Below, piece after piece: positions 27,871 to 41,440 of a DNA stretch of 64,000 nt. The number at the start of each line of letters is the position of its first letter. The stretch's first letter is position 1. The DNA is from Piscirickettsiaceae bacterium (lineage in GTDB: Bacteria; Pseudomonadota; Gammaproteobacteria; Nitrosococcales; Methylophagaceae), in NCBI GenBank assembly GCA_013215775.1, contig JABSQO010000009.1, forward strand, positions 1-64,000, read 5' to 3'. A program made the translations under genes and the position numbers. The notes beneath the pieces were generated by a model. It saw only the letters and a list, made by a program, of their open reading frames with translations, did no database searches and was not told where the DNA came from.

Positions 27871-29340
27871 TTATTTACGATTTTTTCTTATTTTTTTCGG
27901 CTCTACCATATCGCCGACACGTATTAGCTTAAGTGCGCTGGTACTGCCTTGTTCTTCAAGATCACCTTTAGTGATAATTACTATATCGCCATGATGCACA
28001 ACACCTCGGCGTAGCAACTCATCTATAGCTTCTTTATTAAGTGCCGCATGATCCGCATGATCTACCGTGAAACTCACGGGATAAACACCACGATATAAAG
28101 TCACCCTTCGCCGCGTTTCTACATGAGAGCTCAATGCAAATATAGGAATCCCTGAACTAATACGTGACATCCATAATGGTGTTGATCCCGTCTCTGTTAA
28201 TGCAGCAATTGCCTTCACATTCAAATGATTTGCCATATACATGGCACCCATCGCGATTGCTTCATCCATCCGTTCAAACTGGGTATCAAGCCGATGACCT
28301 GATACTCGAATTTCACGTTGTTGCTCAGCTTTCAAACAGATGCGATCCATTGCTTCAATCACTTTGACTGGATTAGCGCCTACTGCAGTTTCAGCTGACA
28401 ACATCACCGCATCAGTGCCATCTAATACTGAATTCGCGACATCAAATACTTCTGCTCGAGTTGGAATCGCGTTGGTAATCATTGATTCCATCATTTGAGT
28501 AGCTGTAATAACAACTCTATTCAATATACGAGCGCGCTGGATAATATGCTTTTGTATTGGTGGCAAAGCTGCATCGCCGACCTCAACACCCAAATCACCA
28601 CGTGCTACCATTACAGCATCTGATGCTTCTATAATCTCATCTAGTACATCTAACGCTTCAGCACGCTCTATTTTGGCAATGATTCCACCGTGACCACCTG
28701 CATCACGCAATAATTTACGGGCATAGTGAATATCTTCTGCTGATCGCGGAAATGACACAGCAATATAATCTGCTTGCATCTCAGCAGCGGTAATAATATC
28801 TTTCTTATCCTTCTCCGTAAGTGCCTCAGCTGATAGGCCACCACCTTCTCGGTTAATGCCTTTATTATTAGATAATTCACCACCAATAACCACTTTACAC
28901 ACAATGCGCTGATCGTCGACATGATCAACCCATAAGATAATGCGGCCATCATCCAATAATAAGGTATCGCCACGCTGAACATCCTGTGGCAGTTGTTTGT
29001 AATCTACTCCAACCTGTTCACTATCGCCAGCATTGGAGTCAAGGTTTGCATCCAGAACAAACTGAGCATCTTTTTCTAAAACAACTTTATCATTTTTAAA
29101 ACGTGCAACACGGATCTTAGGGCCTTGTAAATCAGCTAACACCCCAACTTGTCGGCCATAAGCACGAGCCCGGTTACGAACTATTTCAGCCAGTTCAACA
29201 TGTTCTTGTGGATCACCATGCGAGAAATTTAAACGAACGACATCTACCCCTGCCTCAATTATTCCGTCAATCATTTCAGGCGTATTTGTTGCTGGCCCTA
29301 GTGTTGCAACAATTTTAGTTCTTCTTCTCGGTGTTCCCAA
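27871..29340 (-). CDS. pyk: pyruvate kinase
   Basis: 489 residues: TKIVATLGPAT at the start, the K+/Mg2+ region RLNFSHG, active-site IIAKIERAEAL, MVARGDLGVE and ATQMMESMI, and a C-terminal allosteric domain. It converts PEP and ADP to pyruvate and ATP. It is last in the tkt-gap-pgk-pyk block; the aldolase (fba) that often follows is not here. Confidence 0.97.
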   Translation of the reverse strand: MGTPRRRTKIVATLGPATNTPEMIDGIIEAGVDVVRLNFSHGDPQEHVELAEIVRNRARAYGRQVGVLADLQGPKIRVARFKNDKVVLEKDAQFVLDANLDSNAGDSEQVGVDYKQLPQDVQRGDTLLLDDGRIILWVDHVDDQRIVCKVVIGGELSNNKGINREGGGLSAEALTEKDKKDIITAAEMQADYIAVSFPRSAEDIHYARKLLRDAGGHGGIIAKIERAEALDVLDEIIEASDAVMVARGDLGVEVGDAALPPIQKHIIQRARILNRVVITATQMMESMITNAIPTRAEVFDVANSVLDGTDAVMLSAETAVGANPVKVIEAMDRICLKAEQQREIRVSGHRLDTQFERMDEAIAMGAMYMANHLNVKAIAALTETGSTPLWMSRISSGIPIFALSSHVETRRRVTLYRGVYPVSFTVDHADHAALNKEAIDELLRRGVVHHGDIVIITKGDLEEQGSTSALKLIRVGDMVEPKKIRKNRK

Positions 29341-29396
29341 TGAGTCATCCTTTAAATAATAAAGTCGTGTCTAATCGCACTATGAATGTTTTTTGA

Positions 29397-30575
29397 TTAT
29401 GCCCGTGATTCTAACATGGCTACTGCAGGTAGTTTTTTACCTTCCAAAAATTCTAGGAAAGCACCGCCACCTGTTGAGATGTATGAAATATCATCACTAA
29501 TATTATACTTGGACACGGCAGCCAATGTATCTCCACCACCCGCAATTGAAAATGCCTTTGATTCTGCAATCGCCATCGCAATTTCTTTCGTGCCTTCACC
29601 AAACTGGTTAAATTCAAATACACCCACGGGGCCATTCCACACTATAGTGCCTGCATTTTTCAATATTTCTGCTAATTCATGAGTTGACTTGGGGCCGATA
29701 TCAAAAATCATATCATCATCTTCCACTGCTGATGCCATTTTAAGTGTTGCCTCAGCTGATTCTGAGAACTCTTTACCACAGACCACATCAGTAGGTACGG
29801 GAATATCACTACCTCGTGCTTGTGCCTCAGCAGAGAGTTTTTTACAGATATCAATTAAATCAGGTTCATAGAGTGACTTGCCCACATTATGTCCTGCTGC
29901 TGCAATAAAAGTATTGGCAATGCCACCACCAACAATCAGTTGATCAACAATTTTTGATAACGATTCTAATACGGTTAACTTAGTTGACACTTTTGACCCA
30001 CCGACAATCGCTACCATTGGCCGAGCGGGGTTATCCAATGCCTTTCCAAGAGCTTCTAACTCTCCGGCTAAAAGAGGGCCAGCACAGGCTATAGATGCAT
30101 ACTTCGCAACACCATGTGTTGATGCGTGAGCACGATGAGCGGTACCGAAGGCATCCATCACATAAATATCACATAATGCCGCCATTCTCTTAGACAAGGC
30201 ATCATCATCATCCTTTTCACCAATATTAAAGCGTACATTTTCACATAACACTACTTCACCATTTTCTACGGGAATAAAGTCAGGCTCAAGCCAATTTTGC
30301 TCTAAACGAACAGATTGCCCTAATAGGGCTGATAAATAATTAGCAACCGGTGCCAAAGAATATTTATGTTCATATTCACCTTCTGTTGGACGGCCAAGAT
30401 GCGACATGATCATCACTTGTGCCCCAGCATCTATCGCCATTTTAATGGTCGGCAATGAAGCACGGATACGCGTACCATCGGCCACAACTCCAGCCTTTAA
30501 TGGCACATTTAAATCTTGACGAATTAATACTCGTTTACCCGCTAAATCTAAGTCAATCATCTTAATTAAAGACAT
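29397..30575 (-). CDS. pgk: phosphoglycerate kinase
   Basis: 392 residues: [19 protein letters not shown], the hinge and nucleotide-binding VGGSKVSTK and GGGDTLAA, all diagnostic. It interconverts 1,3-bisphosphoglycerate and 3-phosphoglycerate. Separated from gap by a terminator, so it may have its own promoter or depend on read-through. Confidence 0.97.
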   Translation of the reverse strand: MSLIKMIDLDLAGKRVLIRQDLNVPLKAGVVADGTRIRASLPTIKMAIDAGAQVMIMSHLGRPTEGEYEHKYSLAPVANYLSALLGQSVRLEQNWLEPDFIPVENGEVVLCENVRFNIGEKDDDDALSKRMAALCDIYVMDAFGTAHRAHASTHGVAKYASIACAGPLLAGELEALGKALDNPARPMVAIVGGSKVSTKLTVLESLSKIVDQLIVGGGIANTFIAAAGHNVGKSLYEPDLIDICKKLSAEAQARGSDIPVPTDVVCGKEFSESAEATLKMASAVEDDDMIFDIGPKSTHELAEILKNAGTIVWNGPVGVFEFNQFGEGTKEIAMAIAESKAFSIAGGGDTLAAVSKYNISDDISYISTGGGAFLEFLEGKKLPAVAMLESRA

Positions 30576-30629
30576 GTTTATTCCTCTATGATTTTTCTTA
30601 TTTATTTCATTTTTATACTAGTGAGAAAC

Positions 30630-30662
30630 AAAAAAGGCCTCCGGATAAAGGAAGCCTTTTTT
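30630..30662 (-). terminator. intrinsic terminator between gap and pgk
   Basis: AAAAAAGGC pairs with GCCTTTTTT; the stem continues imperfectly, loop about 15 nt. On the minus strand a T-tract follows. Lies 24-56 bp past the gap stop. Confidence 0.75.
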
Positions 30663-30685
30663 GATTATCTACATTTGATTTGCAA

Positions 30686-32009
<1,324 letters not shown>

Positions 32010-33995
32010 TTATAATACTTCTTTTACAGTTTTAACAACATTTTCAACTGTGAAGCCGAAGTGTTCCATCAATACACCACCTGGTGCAGATTCACCAAAG
32101 GTATCAATACCGACAGTGCCGCCTTCTAGACCAACATATTTACGCCAGAAGTCAGTTACGCCCGCTTCAACAGAAACACGTTTCACACCTGGTGTTAACA
32201 CGCTATCTTTATACGCTTGGTCTTGACGATCAAACACGTTAGTAGATGGCATAGAAACAACCCGTGCGTTGATTCCATCAGCAGCTAAGGCTTCTTGTGC
32301 TTTAGCAGCCAAATCGACTTCAGAACCGGTTGCGATAAGGATAACGTCAGCATCACCCTTAGCTTCAACTAATACATATGCACCTTTGCGCATTGCATCA
32401 AAATCAGCAGCATCATGTTTGCGACCAGGAATACCTTGACGACTTAAGACTAACGCTGAAGGACCGTCTTTACGTTCAACAGCACATGTCCATGCAACGG
32501 CAACCTCGACTGAATCAGCAGGACGCCATACATCCATATTAGGAATGTAACGCATTGCTGCTGTATTTTCGATAGGTTGATGCGTTGGACCATCTTCACC
32601 TTGACCAATAGAGTCATGGGTAAGAACAGCAATCGTACGAATTCCCATCAATGCAGCCATGCGGAAAGCACTTTTTGCATAGTCAGAGAACATGTGGAAT
32701 GTGCCACCGAATGGGATTAAACCACCATGTAATGTCATACCATTCATGATTGCGAACATACCAAACTCACGTACACCATAAGAGATGTAGTTACCAGGCT
32801 CTTTACCACTTACGTGTTTGAAGCTTGGGCAACTTGTTAAGTTAGAGCCAGTTAAATCAGCAGAACCACCTAAGAATTCAGGCAAGATAGGTGCTAACGC
32901 TGTAATTGCTTTTTGTGATGCTTGACGTGAGGCTAAGCTTGCAGCCGCTTCATTTGTTTCCGCAATCATTGCATCTGTAGCTTCTTTCCAGTTTGCTGGT
33001 AAATCACCCGCCATACGACGTGTAAATTCAGCTGCTAACTCTGGATATTCTGCAGTATAAGCTTCAAATTTGGCATTCCAAGCCGCTTCTTTCTCTGCAC
33101 CAGAAGCTTTAGCATCCCAACCTTCATAAACATCAGCAGGGATTTCAAATGGTGCTGAATCCCAGTTTAATTCTTTACGGGTTAATGCTACTTCTTCTTC
33201 ACCTAATGCAGCACCATGACAATCATGACTACCGCTCTTATTAGGAGAACCAAAACCAATCACTGTTTTACAGCAGATCATTGATGGTTTGTCTTTCACT
33301 GCTTTAGCAGCAGTAATCGCTGCATTAATGGCATCAGGATCATGACCATCAACTGATTGAACATGCCAGCCGTACGCTTCAAAACGTTTAACCGTGTCGT
33401 CTGTATACCAGCCATCAATGTGACCATCGATAGAAATATTGTTGTCATCCCAGAATGCGATCAAGTTGCCTAGACCCCATGTACCGGCCAGTGCACATGC
33501 TTCATGAGAAACACCTTCCATCAAACAACCATCACCTAAGAATACATAAGTATTATGGTTAACGATGTCATGGCCTGGTTTGTTGAATTGATCAGCCATT
33601 AATTTTTCAGCCATTGCAAAACCAACACCGTTAGTAATACCTTGGCCTAAAGGACCTGTTGTTGTTTCAATACCCGGCGCATAGCCGTATTCAGGATGAC
33701 CCGCACATTGCGAATGAAGCTGACGGAACGATGACAATGAAGACATTGGCAAGTCATAACCAGATAAGTGCAGCAATGAATAGATCAACATAGAACCATG
33801 ACCATTAGACAAAACGAAACGATCGCGATCAGCCCATTGTGGATTAGTTGGGTTATGTTGCATGTGGTCATTCCACAATACCTCGGCAATATCCGCCATA
33901 CCCATCGGTGCACCCGGGTGACCAGAGCTTGCCTTTTGTACTGCATCCATACTTAGAGCACGGATAGCATTTGCTAAATGTCTGCGTGTAGCCAT
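32010..33995 (-). CDS. tkt: transketolase
   Basis: 661 residues: N-terminal thiamine-diphosphate site ([30 protein letters not shown]), middle Pyr domain with the catalytic Glu in YGVREFGM and [16 protein letters not shown]-terminal domain. It shuttles two-carbon units in the pentose-phosphate or ribulose-monophosphate rearrangements. It heads the tkt-gap-pgk-pyk series common in gammaproteobacterial autotrophs and methylotrophs. A clear AGGAGA lies before the ATG. Confidence 0.97.
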   Translation of the reverse strand: MATRRHLANAIRALSMDAVQKASSGHPGAPMGMADIAEVLWNDHMQHNPTNPQWADRDRFVLSNGHGSMLIYSLLHLSGYDLPMSSLSSFRQLHSQCAGHPEYGYAPGIETTTGPLGQGITNGVGFAMAEKLMADQFNKPGHDIVNHNTYVFLGDGCLMEGVSHEACALAGTWGLGNLIAFWDDNNISIDGHIDGWYTDDTVKRFEAYGWHVQSVDGHDPDAINAAITAAKAVKDKPSMICCKTVIGFGSPNKSGSHDCHGAALGEEEVALTRKELNWDSAPFEIPADVYEGWDAKASGAEKEAAWNAKFEAYTAEYPELAAEFTRRMAGDLPANWKEATDAMIAETNEAAASLASRQASQKAITALAPILPEFLGGSADLTGSNLTSCPSFKHVSGKEPGNYISYGVREFGMFAIMNGMTLHGGLIPFGGTFHMFSDYAKSAFRMAALMGIRTIAVLTHDSIGQGEDGPTHQPIENTAAMRYIPNMDVWRPADSVEVAVAWTCAVERKDGPSALVLSRQGIPGRKHDAADFDAMRKGAYVLVEAKGDADVILIATGSEVDLAAKAQEALAADGINARVVSMPSTNVFDRQDQAYKDSVLTPGVKRVSVEAGVTDFWRKYVGLEGGTVGIDTFGESAPGGVLMEHFGFTVENVVKTVKEVL

Positions 33996-34024
33996 TTACA
34001 TTCTCCTGTTAAATAAAATTAAAA

Positions 34025-34084
34025 GAGCACTTTGCAAAACACAAGGACGAAACGATCCTCGTCATCACGTTATGCAAAGTACTC
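34025..34084 (-). terminator. long hairpin with T-rich tail after the thioredoxin-like gene
   Basis: GAGTACTTTGCA and TGCAAAGTGCTC pair over 12 bp with one mismatch, enclosing a second small stem GACGA/TCGTC. On the minus strand it is followed by TTTTAATTTTATTT. It begins 2 nt past the stop of the upstream gene. It may be a terminator or a structured tkt leader. Confidence 0.6.
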
Positions 34085-34085
34085 A

Positions 34086-34643
34086 TTACACTGCTCGCCA
34101 TTTGATCGAGCAACCCATACTTGGGATTTGTTTTTTTGGACCATGACCTGTTCTAGCAACTTGCTTCATTGCTTCAAATAAATCTCGTCGTGCATCCGTT
34201 GCAGCAGCTTCTTTTCTACTTGCATCCAAGCGGCCGCGATACTGCAATTTAAGATCTTTGTTATAACCAAAGAAATCAGGGGTACATACTGCACCATAGG
34301 TTTGGGCAGTTTGTTGTGTTTCATCAAATAAATAAGGAAAGGAAAAGTCATTTTCTTTTGCAACAACTTGCATATTGTCGAAAGAATCTTCTTGGTAGTC
34401 AGCAACATCATTAGACATAATCGCGACAGTGTTAATACCCAATTGTTTTAGTTCATTAGTATCGCGAACAAGTCGATCTAAAATAGCTTTCACATAAGGA
34501 CAATGATTGCAGATAAACATGACTAACAAGCCATTTTCACCTAGACATTCATCAAGCGTCCAAACATTACCATCCGTACCAAGCAAAGAAAAATCTATTG
34601 CCGGCAAGTCAAAATCACATACTGGTGTTTCTAAACTAACCAT
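34086..34643 (-). CDS. thioredoxin-family (AhpC/TSA-like) protein
   Basis: 185 residues of thioredoxin fold. The redox motif is CNHCPYVKA (CxxC, about 43-46) after LVMFICNHCPYV; VCTPDFFGY later is the cis-Pro region, and the end ...PSMGCSIKW is the usual terminus of this subfamily ('thioredoxin family, CNHCPY type'). No signal peptide, so cytoplasmic; probably a peroxide or disulfide reductase, substrate unknown. Confidence 0.82.
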   Translation of the reverse strand: MVSLETPVCDFDLPAIDFSLLGTDGNVWTLDECLGENGLLVMFICNHCPYVKAILDRLVRDTNELKQLGINTVAIMSNDVADYQEDSFDNMQVVAKENDFSFPYLFDETQQTAQTYGAVCTPDFFGYNKDLKLQYRGRLDASRKEAAATDARRDLFEAMKQVARTGHGPKKQIPSMGCSIKWRAV

Positions 34644-34765
34644 GGGTTTCCTATCGACATTATCGGCAATTCCCCAACAAATTAATTGAGAAAAGCACTC
34701 TTTCCGGAACTAGTTCGAAGCCTCTAATATTAGCATAAATGCACGTATAAAGCCATACAAAGCAC

Positions 34766-35584
<819 letters not shown>

Positions 35585-35628
35585 TTACTCAATTCTTCAG
35601 ATAAGCTACGTTACATTCAAATTGTAAT

Positions 35629-36738
35629 CTATTCAAAAAAGTCTTTTACTGCATCCAACCACGAACTCGTTTTGGGACTATGTTTACTACGATTACCAAG
35701 CATTGTCTCATCAAACTGCTGCAGTAACTCTTTTTGTTTTTTAGACAATTTAACAGGAGTTTCAATGACCACTCTGCACATCAAATCGCCTACGCCTCCG
35801 CCACGAACAGATACCACACCTTTACTACGTAAACGGAATTGCTGGCCGGTTTGCGTACCTTCTGGAATTTTCAAATTTGCCTTGCCTGACAGAGTTGGCA
35901 CTTCCAAATCACCGCCTAGCGATGCTGTAACAAAATTAATTGGCATCTCACAATATAAATTGTTGCCATCACGAGTAAATACATCGTGGCGCTGTACCTG
36001 CACCTCAACATACAAATCGCCAGGCCCTGCACCACCAGCCCCGGCTTCCCCTTCACCTGAAAGACGAACACGATCTCCAGTATCTACGCCTGCAGGGATT
36101 TTAACGGATAGGGTTTTATGTTCTTGAACATGACCTTCACCATGGCAATCACCGCAAGGTTCCTTAATCATTTTGCCAGTGCCACCGCAATGTGGGCAGG
36201 GCTGTTGCACAGCAAAAAAGCCCTGCTGAATACGAACCTGCCCATGGCCGCCACATGTTGTACAGATAACGGGTTCAGTGCCTTTTTTAGCCCCTGTCCC
36301 ATCACAGGTGTTACATTCCACTCGCACTGGGATTCGTATCTTTTGTGTCGTCCCCGCGATGGCTTCCTCAAGTGTCAAATCTAAGTGATAGCGTAAATCG
36401 GCGCCACGATAACTTTGCCGACCACCACCTGCCGCGCCAAAAATATCATTAAAAACATCGCCAAAAACATCACTGAATCCGCCAGCTCCTCCTCGATGAC
36501 CACCCGAAGATTGATCAACACCCGCATGACCAAACTGATCGTAAGCAGCACGTTTTCGAGCATCAGACAATATTTCGTAGGCTTCTTTTGCCTCCTTAAA
36601 ATGTTCTTCTGCATCCGCATTATCAGGATTACGATCGGGATGATATTTCATCGCCATACGACGATAGGCTTTTTTAACTTCTGCCTCTGTCGACGTACGT
36701 GACACACCCAATGTTTCATAATAATCTTGTTTGGCCAT
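35629..36738 (-). CDS. dnaJ: chaperone DnaJ (Hsp40)
   Basis: 369 residues: J domain (about 1-70) with YHPDRNP (HPD), Gly-rich region, four CxxCxGxG zinc repeats ([32 protein letters not shown]), and C-terminal client-binding domains. It stimulates DnaK ATPase. It is preceded by a terminator-like hairpin. Confidence 0.98.
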   Translation of the reverse strand: MAKQDYYETLGVSRTSTEAEVKKAYRRMAMKYHPDRNPDNADAEEHFKEAKEAYEILSDARKRAAYDQFGHAGVDQSSGGHRGGAGGFSDVFGDVFNDIFGAAGGGRQSYRGADLRYHLDLTLEEAIAGTTQKIRIPVRVECNTCDGTGAKKGTEPVICTTCGGHGQVRIQQGFFAVQQPCPHCGGTGKMIKEPCGDCHGEGHVQEHKTLSVKIPAGVDTGDRVRLSGEGEAGAGGAGPGDLYVEVQVQRHDVFTRDGNNLYCEMPINFVTASLGGDLEVPTLSGKANLKIPEGTQTGQQFRLRSKGVVSVRGGGVGDLMCRVVIETPVKLSKKQKELLQQFDETMLGNRSKHSPKTSSWLDAVKDFFE

Positions 36739-36765
36739 TGTTTATCTTTTCCAATATTCCAATAC

Positions 36766-36797
36766 AACAAAACAGGCGAAGGAAATCCTACGCCTGT
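36766..36797 (-). terminator. terminator-like hairpin between dnaK and dnaJ
   Basis: Stem ACAGGCG/CGCCTGT with a 12-nt loop, then TTTTGTTG on the minus strand. It may lower dnaJ expression relative to dnaK. Confidence 0.7.
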
Positions 36798-36848
36798 CTG
36801 TTAAGGGGTCTTAGCTTTCAAGAACCCTGACAATAATCTTTTTAGCGA

Positions 36849-38762
36849 TTATTTTTTATCGTCATTAACTTCTTCAAACTCAGCATCCACAACATCATCT
36901 TTTTCTTCAGATGTTGCTTCTTCTGTTGTTCCACCCGCTTCTGCATTTTCAGCATAAGCTTGTTCTGCTAATTTTGCTGAGGCTTCGGTTAGTGCTGTTG
37001 TTTTGGCTTCGATATCATCTTTATCTTCACCTTTAAGTGCTTCTTCTAATTCAGCGACTGCCGCTTCGATTTTCACTTTTTCATCAGCATCTAACTTATC
37101 ACCTAATTCTTCAATTGATTTCTTAGTTGAATGAACTAGACCATCACCCGCATTACGCGCACCAACTAACTCGTGGAACTTACGATCCTCATCAGCATGC
37201 GCTTCTGCATCTTTCACCATTTGTTCTACTTCTTCATCAGACAAACCACTTGATGCTTTAATGACGATAGATTGTTCTTTACCGGTCACTTTATCTTTAG
37301 CCGATACATTCAAAATACCGTTAGCATCAATATCAAATGCCACTTCAATTTGTGGCTGTCCACGTGGTGCAGGTGGAATGTCTGATAAATCAAAGCGACC
37401 CAATGATTTATTACCGGACGCTACTTCACGTTCACCTTGCAAAACATGGATTGTCACCGCAGGTTGATTGTCATCCGCAGTTGAAAATGTTTGGTTAGCT
37501 TTAGTTGGGATGGTGGTGTTTTTCTCAACCAACTTGGTCATTACGCCACCCATCGTTTCAATACCTAAACTTAGCGGTGTCACGTCAAGAAGTAATACGT
37601 CATTCACCTCACCCGACAATACTGCCGCTTGAATCGCTGCACCGGAAGCAACTGCTTCATCTGGATTTACATCTTTACGAGGCTCTTTACCAAATAACTT
37701 TTCTACTGCCGCCTGAACCATTGGCATACGTGTTTGACCACCCACCAAGATGACATCATCAATCTCATCCATAGATAAGCCTGAATCTTTAATCGCTTGT
37801 TTACATGGTGCAAGACTACGTTCAACTAAGTCTTCAACTAATGATTCCAATTTAGCGCGTGTTAAACGGACTTCCATATGTTTAGGACCCGATGCATCAG
37901 CGGTCACATACGGTAGGTTAATGTCTGTTTGTTCGCTTGAAGATAATTCAATTTTTGCTTTCTCAGCTGCATCTTTTAGACGTTGTAACGCTAAAGGATC
38001 TTTTGACAAATCGATGCCTTGGTCTTTTTTGAATGCATCAACCAAAAACTCAATAATGCGTTGGTCAAAATCTTCACCACCTAAGAATGTGTCACCATTT
38101 GTTGATAATACTTCAAACTGATGTTCGCCTTCGATATCAGCAATTTCAATTACTGATATGTCAAATGTACCGCCACCCAAGTCATAAACAACGATTGTAG
38201 AATCACCACGTTTTTTATCCATACCATAAGCAAGTGCTGCTGCGGTTGGCTCGTTGATAATACGTTTAACTTCTAGACCCGCAATTTTACCGGCATCTTT
38301 AGTTGCTTGACGTTGTGAGTCATTGAAATAAGCAGGAACAGTCACCACGGCTTCCGTGACTTCTTCACCTAAAAAATCTTCTGCTGTTTTTTTCATTTTC
38401 ATTAAAACGCGTGCAGAAATTTCAGGTGGTGCCATTTTTTTCGTATTTGCTTCGACCCATGCATCACCATTATCTGCTTCAGCGATAGTGTAAGGAACCA
38501 TGTCTATATCGCGCTGCACAACCTTATCTTTAAATTTACGACCAATTAAACGTTTGATTGCAAATAAAGTGTTTTTAGGATTAGTAACCGCTTGGCGTTT
38601 AGCTGACTGGCCCACTAATACTTCATCATCTTTAGTAAATGCGACGATTGATGGTGTCGTACGATCACCTTCACTGTTTTCAATAATACGAGCTTTACCA
38701 TCTTCTAATACGGCAACACAGGAATTTGTTGTTCCTAAGTCAATACCAATAATTTTAGCCAT
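36849..38762 (-). CDS. dnaK: chaperone DnaK (Hsp70)
   Basis: 637 residues: [14 protein letters not shown], the phosphate-binding [21 protein letters not shown], the substrate domain, and an acidic Glu/Asp-rich C-terminal tail ending in [10 protein letters not shown]. Hsp70 chaperone. It has its own sigma-32 promoter in addition to the one ahead of grpE. Confidence 0.99.
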   Translation of the reverse strand: MAKIIGIDLGTTNSCVAVLEDGKARIIENSEGDRTTPSIVAFTKDDEVLVGQSAKRQAVTNPKNTLFAIKRLIGRKFKDKVVQRDIDMVPYTIAEADNGDAWVEANTKKMAPPEISARVLMKMKKTAEDFLGEEVTEAVVTVPAYFNDSQRQATKDAGKIAGLEVKRIINEPTAAALAYGMDKKRGDSTIVVYDLGGGTFDISVIEIADIEGEHQFEVLSTNGDTFLGGEDFDQRIIEFLVDAFKKDQGIDLSKDPLALQRLKDAAEKAKIELSSSEQTDINLPYVTADASGPKHMEVRLTRAKLESLVEDLVERSLAPCKQAIKDSGLSMDEIDDVILVGGQTRMPMVQAAVEKLFGKEPRKDVNPDEAVASGAAIQAAVLSGEVNDVLLLDVTPLSLGIETMGGVMTKLVEKNTTIPTKANQTFSTADDNQPAVTIHVLQGEREVASGNKSLGRFDLSDIPPAPRGQPQIEVAFDIDANGILNVSAKDKVTGKEQSIVIKASSGLSDEEVEQMVKDAEAHADEDRKFHELVGARNAGDGLVHSTKKSIEELGDKLDADEKVKIEAAVAELEEALKGEDKDDIEAKTTALTEASAKLAEQAYAENAEAGGTTEEATSEEKDDVVDAEFEEVNDDKK

Positions 38763-38814
38763 TTTTTTCTCCGTCTATCTTAAATTTTGCCAGTTACACC
38801 AGCTGTTGATTACT

Positions 38815-38842
38815 AAGTGGGGGGCGAAAATAATATTTCAAG
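38815..38842 (-). promoter_or_regulatory. sigma-32 heat-shock promoter for dnaK
   Basis: On the minus strand CTTGAAA (38836-38842), a 13-nt spacer, then CCCCACTT (38815-38822). It matches the RpoH consensus CTTGAAA-N13-15-CCCCATNT. Confidence 0.82.
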
Positions 38843-38874
38843 CCCTGAATGCCACTTTATTGATTTTTATATGA

Positions 38875-39402
38875 TTATTGTGAAACCATCACCATTGCAG
38901 GACGCAACAATCGACCATTAAATTGGAAGCCTTTTTGAGCCACAGTTAATACTTTATTGGACTCAATACCTTCGACGGGCTGCATTGCCATAGCTTGATG
39001 CAATTCAGGATCAAAGGTATCACCTTCGGCTGGGTCAACCTGCTCTAAACCAAACTTAGCAATAGAAGACAAAAACATCTTCATCGTCATGTCCAAACCA
39101 TCTCGTACCGCTTCAAGTGATGCATCTTCCCCATTTGCAGCATTCAAACCCAATTCCATACTGTCGTATATTGGTAATAATTCAGCTACAAATTTATCTA
39201 AAGCATGTTTATGGGCATTTTCTAAATCACGCGCTTGACGTCGGCGCATGTTTTCCATGTCGGCACGAGCACGAAGTAATTCATTCCAGTGCTCATCAGC
39301 CTTATTACGAGCATCTTCCAGCAGAGCTGCTGGATCTTCATTAATTTCTACTTCAGCTTCAAGGTTTTCATCTTCAGTATTTTCGATTTCTTCGTTACTC
39401 AT
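38875..39402 (-). CDS. grpE: nucleotide exchange factor GrpE
   Basis: 175 residues: an acidic N-terminal tail, a long coiled coil (about 40-90, RADMENMRRRQARDLENAHK) and the C-terminal beta domain (VEGIESNKVLTVAQKGFQFNGRLLRPAMVMVSQ). It releases ADP from DnaK. The frame runs to 39435, but the ATG at 39402 (MSNEEIENTED) is the better start, since the longer form would place the start next to the promoter -10. Confidence 0.95.
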   Translation of the reverse strand: MSNEEIENTEDENLEAEVEINEDPAALLEDARNKADEHWNELLRARADMENMRRRQARDLENAHKHALDKFVAELLPIYDSMELGLNAANGEDASLEAVRDGLDMTMKMFLSSIAKFGLEQVDPAEGDTFDPELHQAMAMQPVEGIESNKVLTVAQKGFQFNGRLLRPAMVMVSQ

Positions 39403-39436
39403 ATCCAAGATCCGGTTTGTAAATTCACAAACCATT

Positions 39437-39464
39437 ATTTGGGGTCGAAAAAATCTATTTCAAG
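39437..39464 (-). promoter_or_regulatory. sigma-32 heat-shock promoter for grpE
   Basis: The minus strand has CTTGAAA (39458-39464), a 13-nt spacer and CCCCAAAT (39437-39444), very close to the RpoH consensus. It lies 35 nt upstream of the chosen grpE start. Confidence 0.85.
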
Positions 39465-39492
39465 CTAAATTTAGAATTTTGTGTAATATTTC

Positions 39493-40230
39493 TCAGTCCG
39501 AAGGTCTTAGCCACACACATTTACCATCACTGGCTTTATCCACTCGTTGCAATTTCGCCACATGTGCTGCCAACTCGTCATCGCTAGCTTTAATCACCCG
39601 CAATGGACCTCGATTTTGCTGCCTGCTCTTCGAAAATTCATGAGCATTTTCATGGCTTCCCGCAGATTCTTCTGCTGCCAATAGTAGACTAACTTGACCG
39701 CCAGTCATTGCTAAATAAACGTCTGCTAAGATCTCAGAATCTAATAACGCCCCATGTAATTCACGATTGGAATTATCGACCTCATAACGCCGACATAAAG
39801 CATCAAGATTATTTTTTTGTCCAGGATGTTTATCTCGTGCTAGCTTGAGGGTGTCTAACACGGTACTAACATCCTTAATACGGCGCGTTTCTGTTGTTAT
39901 TTTTGCCAATTCATGGTCTAAGAAACCAACATCAAATGCTGCGTTATGAATAATCAATTCAGCACCGTCAATAAAGCGCATAAAATCATCGGCTATATCA
40001 ACAAATTTCGGCTTGTCGAGTAGAGACTCATTACTAATGCCATGTACTTCCATCGCCCCAGCATCAATTTTACGTTCCGGATTAATATATTGATGAAAGG
40101 TCTCGCCCGTCAGTCGACGATTCACTAATTCGACACAACCAATTTCAATAATACGATGGTCATCCGCCGTACTCAATCCTGTGGTTTCAGTATCTAGCAC
40201 TACCTGACGTTTTGCTTGCTGCTGTGCCAT
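39493..40230 (-). CDS. dnaQ: DNA polymerase III epsilon subunit
   Basis: 245 residues: the proofreading exonuclease with Exo I VLDTETTGL, Exo II HNAAFDVGFLDHE and Exo III HGALLDSEILADVY (DEDDh). The C-terminal extension that binds the alpha subunit follows. A TTG at 40242 would add four residues; the ATG at 40230 is preferred. Adjacent to rnhA on the same strand (E. coli has them divergent). Confidence 0.94.
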   Translation of the reverse strand: MAQQQAKRQVVLDTETTGLSTADDHRIIEIGCVELVNRRLTGETFHQYINPERKIDAGAMEVHGISNESLLDKPKFVDIADDFMRFIDGAELIIHNAAFDVGFLDHELAKITTETRRIKDVSTVLDTLKLARDKHPGQKNNLDALCRRYEVDNSNRELHGALLDSEILADVYLAMTGGQVSLLLAAEESAGSHENAHEFSKSRQQNRGPLRVIKASDDELAAHVAKLQRVDKASDGKCVWLRPSD

Positions 40231-40246
40231 TATTTGTTCCAAATAA

Positions 40247-40684
40247 TCATTGTGCTATTTTTTCCCGAGCTGCAACGGCCAATTCATCTGCTCGTTCATT
40301 TTCCAGATGACCTTGATGACCTCGCACCCACTCCCACTTTAATGTATGCAACTCTGCCGCTTTCTCCATACGCTGCCATAAATCAACGTTTTTTACTGGC
40401 TTTTTAGCCGCGGTTTTCCAATTACGCTTTTTCCAGCCTGGCAACCACTCTTGCATGCCTTTCATTACATATTGTGAATCAGTGGTAATTTTCACTTCAC
40501 AAGGACGCGTTAACGCTTCTAACCCCATAATAACAGCCATCATTTCCATTCGATTGTTGGTTGAGTCTTTTTCACCACCGGATAGCTCTTTTTCTACACC
40601 TTTAGAACGTATAATGGTTCCCCACCCACCTGGGCCTGGATTGCCACTACAGGCTCCGTCAGTAAACATCTCTACTTCACTCAT
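40247..40684 (-). CDS. rnhA: ribonuclease HI
   Basis: 145 residues: catalytic acids in [25 protein letters not shown] and ITTDSQYV, plus [18 protein letters not shown]. It removes RNA from RNA:DNA hybrids. Its start overlaps the yafS-like gene by 8 bp, so the order is yafS-rnhA-dnaQ on one transcript. Confidence 0.97.
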   Translation of the reverse strand: MSEVEMFTDGACSGNPGPGGWGTIIRSKGVEKELSGGEKDSTNNRMEMMAVIMGLEALTRPCEVKITTDSQYVMKGMQEWLPGWKKRNWKTAAKKPVKNVDLWQRMEKAAELHTLKWEWVRGHQGHLENERADELAVAAREKIAQ

Positions 40685-41411
40685 TTATCTTTTCTCTCGT
40701 TACCGGTTTTTTAACAAGTGACCGGGAGGGGAATAATTGTTTTGCCTGCCATCGTTTTGCAATGGGTGTTAAAGGGGCAGTTCGTTTTGTTGCTATGACA
40801 ATAGTGCATCCTGAAAACAGTGGCCATAATCGCTTTCCCCACCGCTCCATCGGCATCAATTTACTTAACCAGTTCTCTGAATGCAATGGCGGTCGAAACA
40901 TCAATTTTTCGACTGCCACTATTTCAAAATTTAATAATGCTAACCAATCTTTTATTCTGATCTGGCTAAAGTATTGTCCATGCCAAGGAGGCTCATCCTG
41001 CCATGACAATAATCGTCTTAAACCCCAGAGACTCCACGGATTAAAACTACACAATACTAATGTGCCATCCGCCACTAAAACACGCTCCACCTCTCGCAAT
41101 ACTTGATGTGGGTCAGATGAAAACTCTAAGGTATGGCTCAATAACACTGTATCCAAACTGTGGCTTTTAAATGGCAAGGATTTGGTCTCTCCCTCAACAT
41201 CCGCACTCCGTGCCATTATCTTCTGTTGAGCCGAATGAACCACTACCGGCAATTGCTTTTGAGTTACGCCTAATTGCAATTGACAATAACCATGAAAATA
41301 ACTGCTTAGTGTTTGTAAAATTGCTTTTTCTTGCGTTAAAACACATTGACCAAGCGGGCTCTGCCACCAGTCGGACATCATTTTTTCTTTATCCGATTTA
41401 TAATCAACCAT
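40677..41411 (-). CDS. class I SAM-dependent methyltransferase, YafS-like
   Basis: 244 residues with a methyltransferase type 11-like core: [47 protein letters not shown]. The first SAM-binding motif is degenerate (no clear GxGxG). Its position between gloB (divergent) and rnhA matches E. coli yafS. Substrate unknown. The N-terminus could begin at the Met ten codons in (MMSDWWQSP). Confidence 0.75.
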   Translation of the reverse strand: MVDYKSDKEKMMSDWWQSPLGQCVLTQEKAILQTLSSYFHGYCQLQLGVTQKQLPVVVHSAQQKIMARSADVEGETKSLPFKSHSLDTVLLSHTLEFSSDPHQVLREVERVLVADGTLVLCSFNPWSLWGLRRLLSWQDEPPWHGQYFSQIRIKDWLALLNFEIVAVEKLMFRPPLHSENWLSKLMPMERWGKRLWPLFSGCTIVIATKRTAPLTPIAKRWQAKQLFPSRSLVKKPVTREKINE

Positions 41412-41440
41412 ATCAATTCTGCACTATACTCTGAGGAATG

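Noticed and set aside
36805-36848. Third sigma-32 promoter before dnaJ (CTTGAAA...CCCC)
   Set aside because: The spacer is only 7 nt, far from the needed 13-15; it is probably part of a hairpin.
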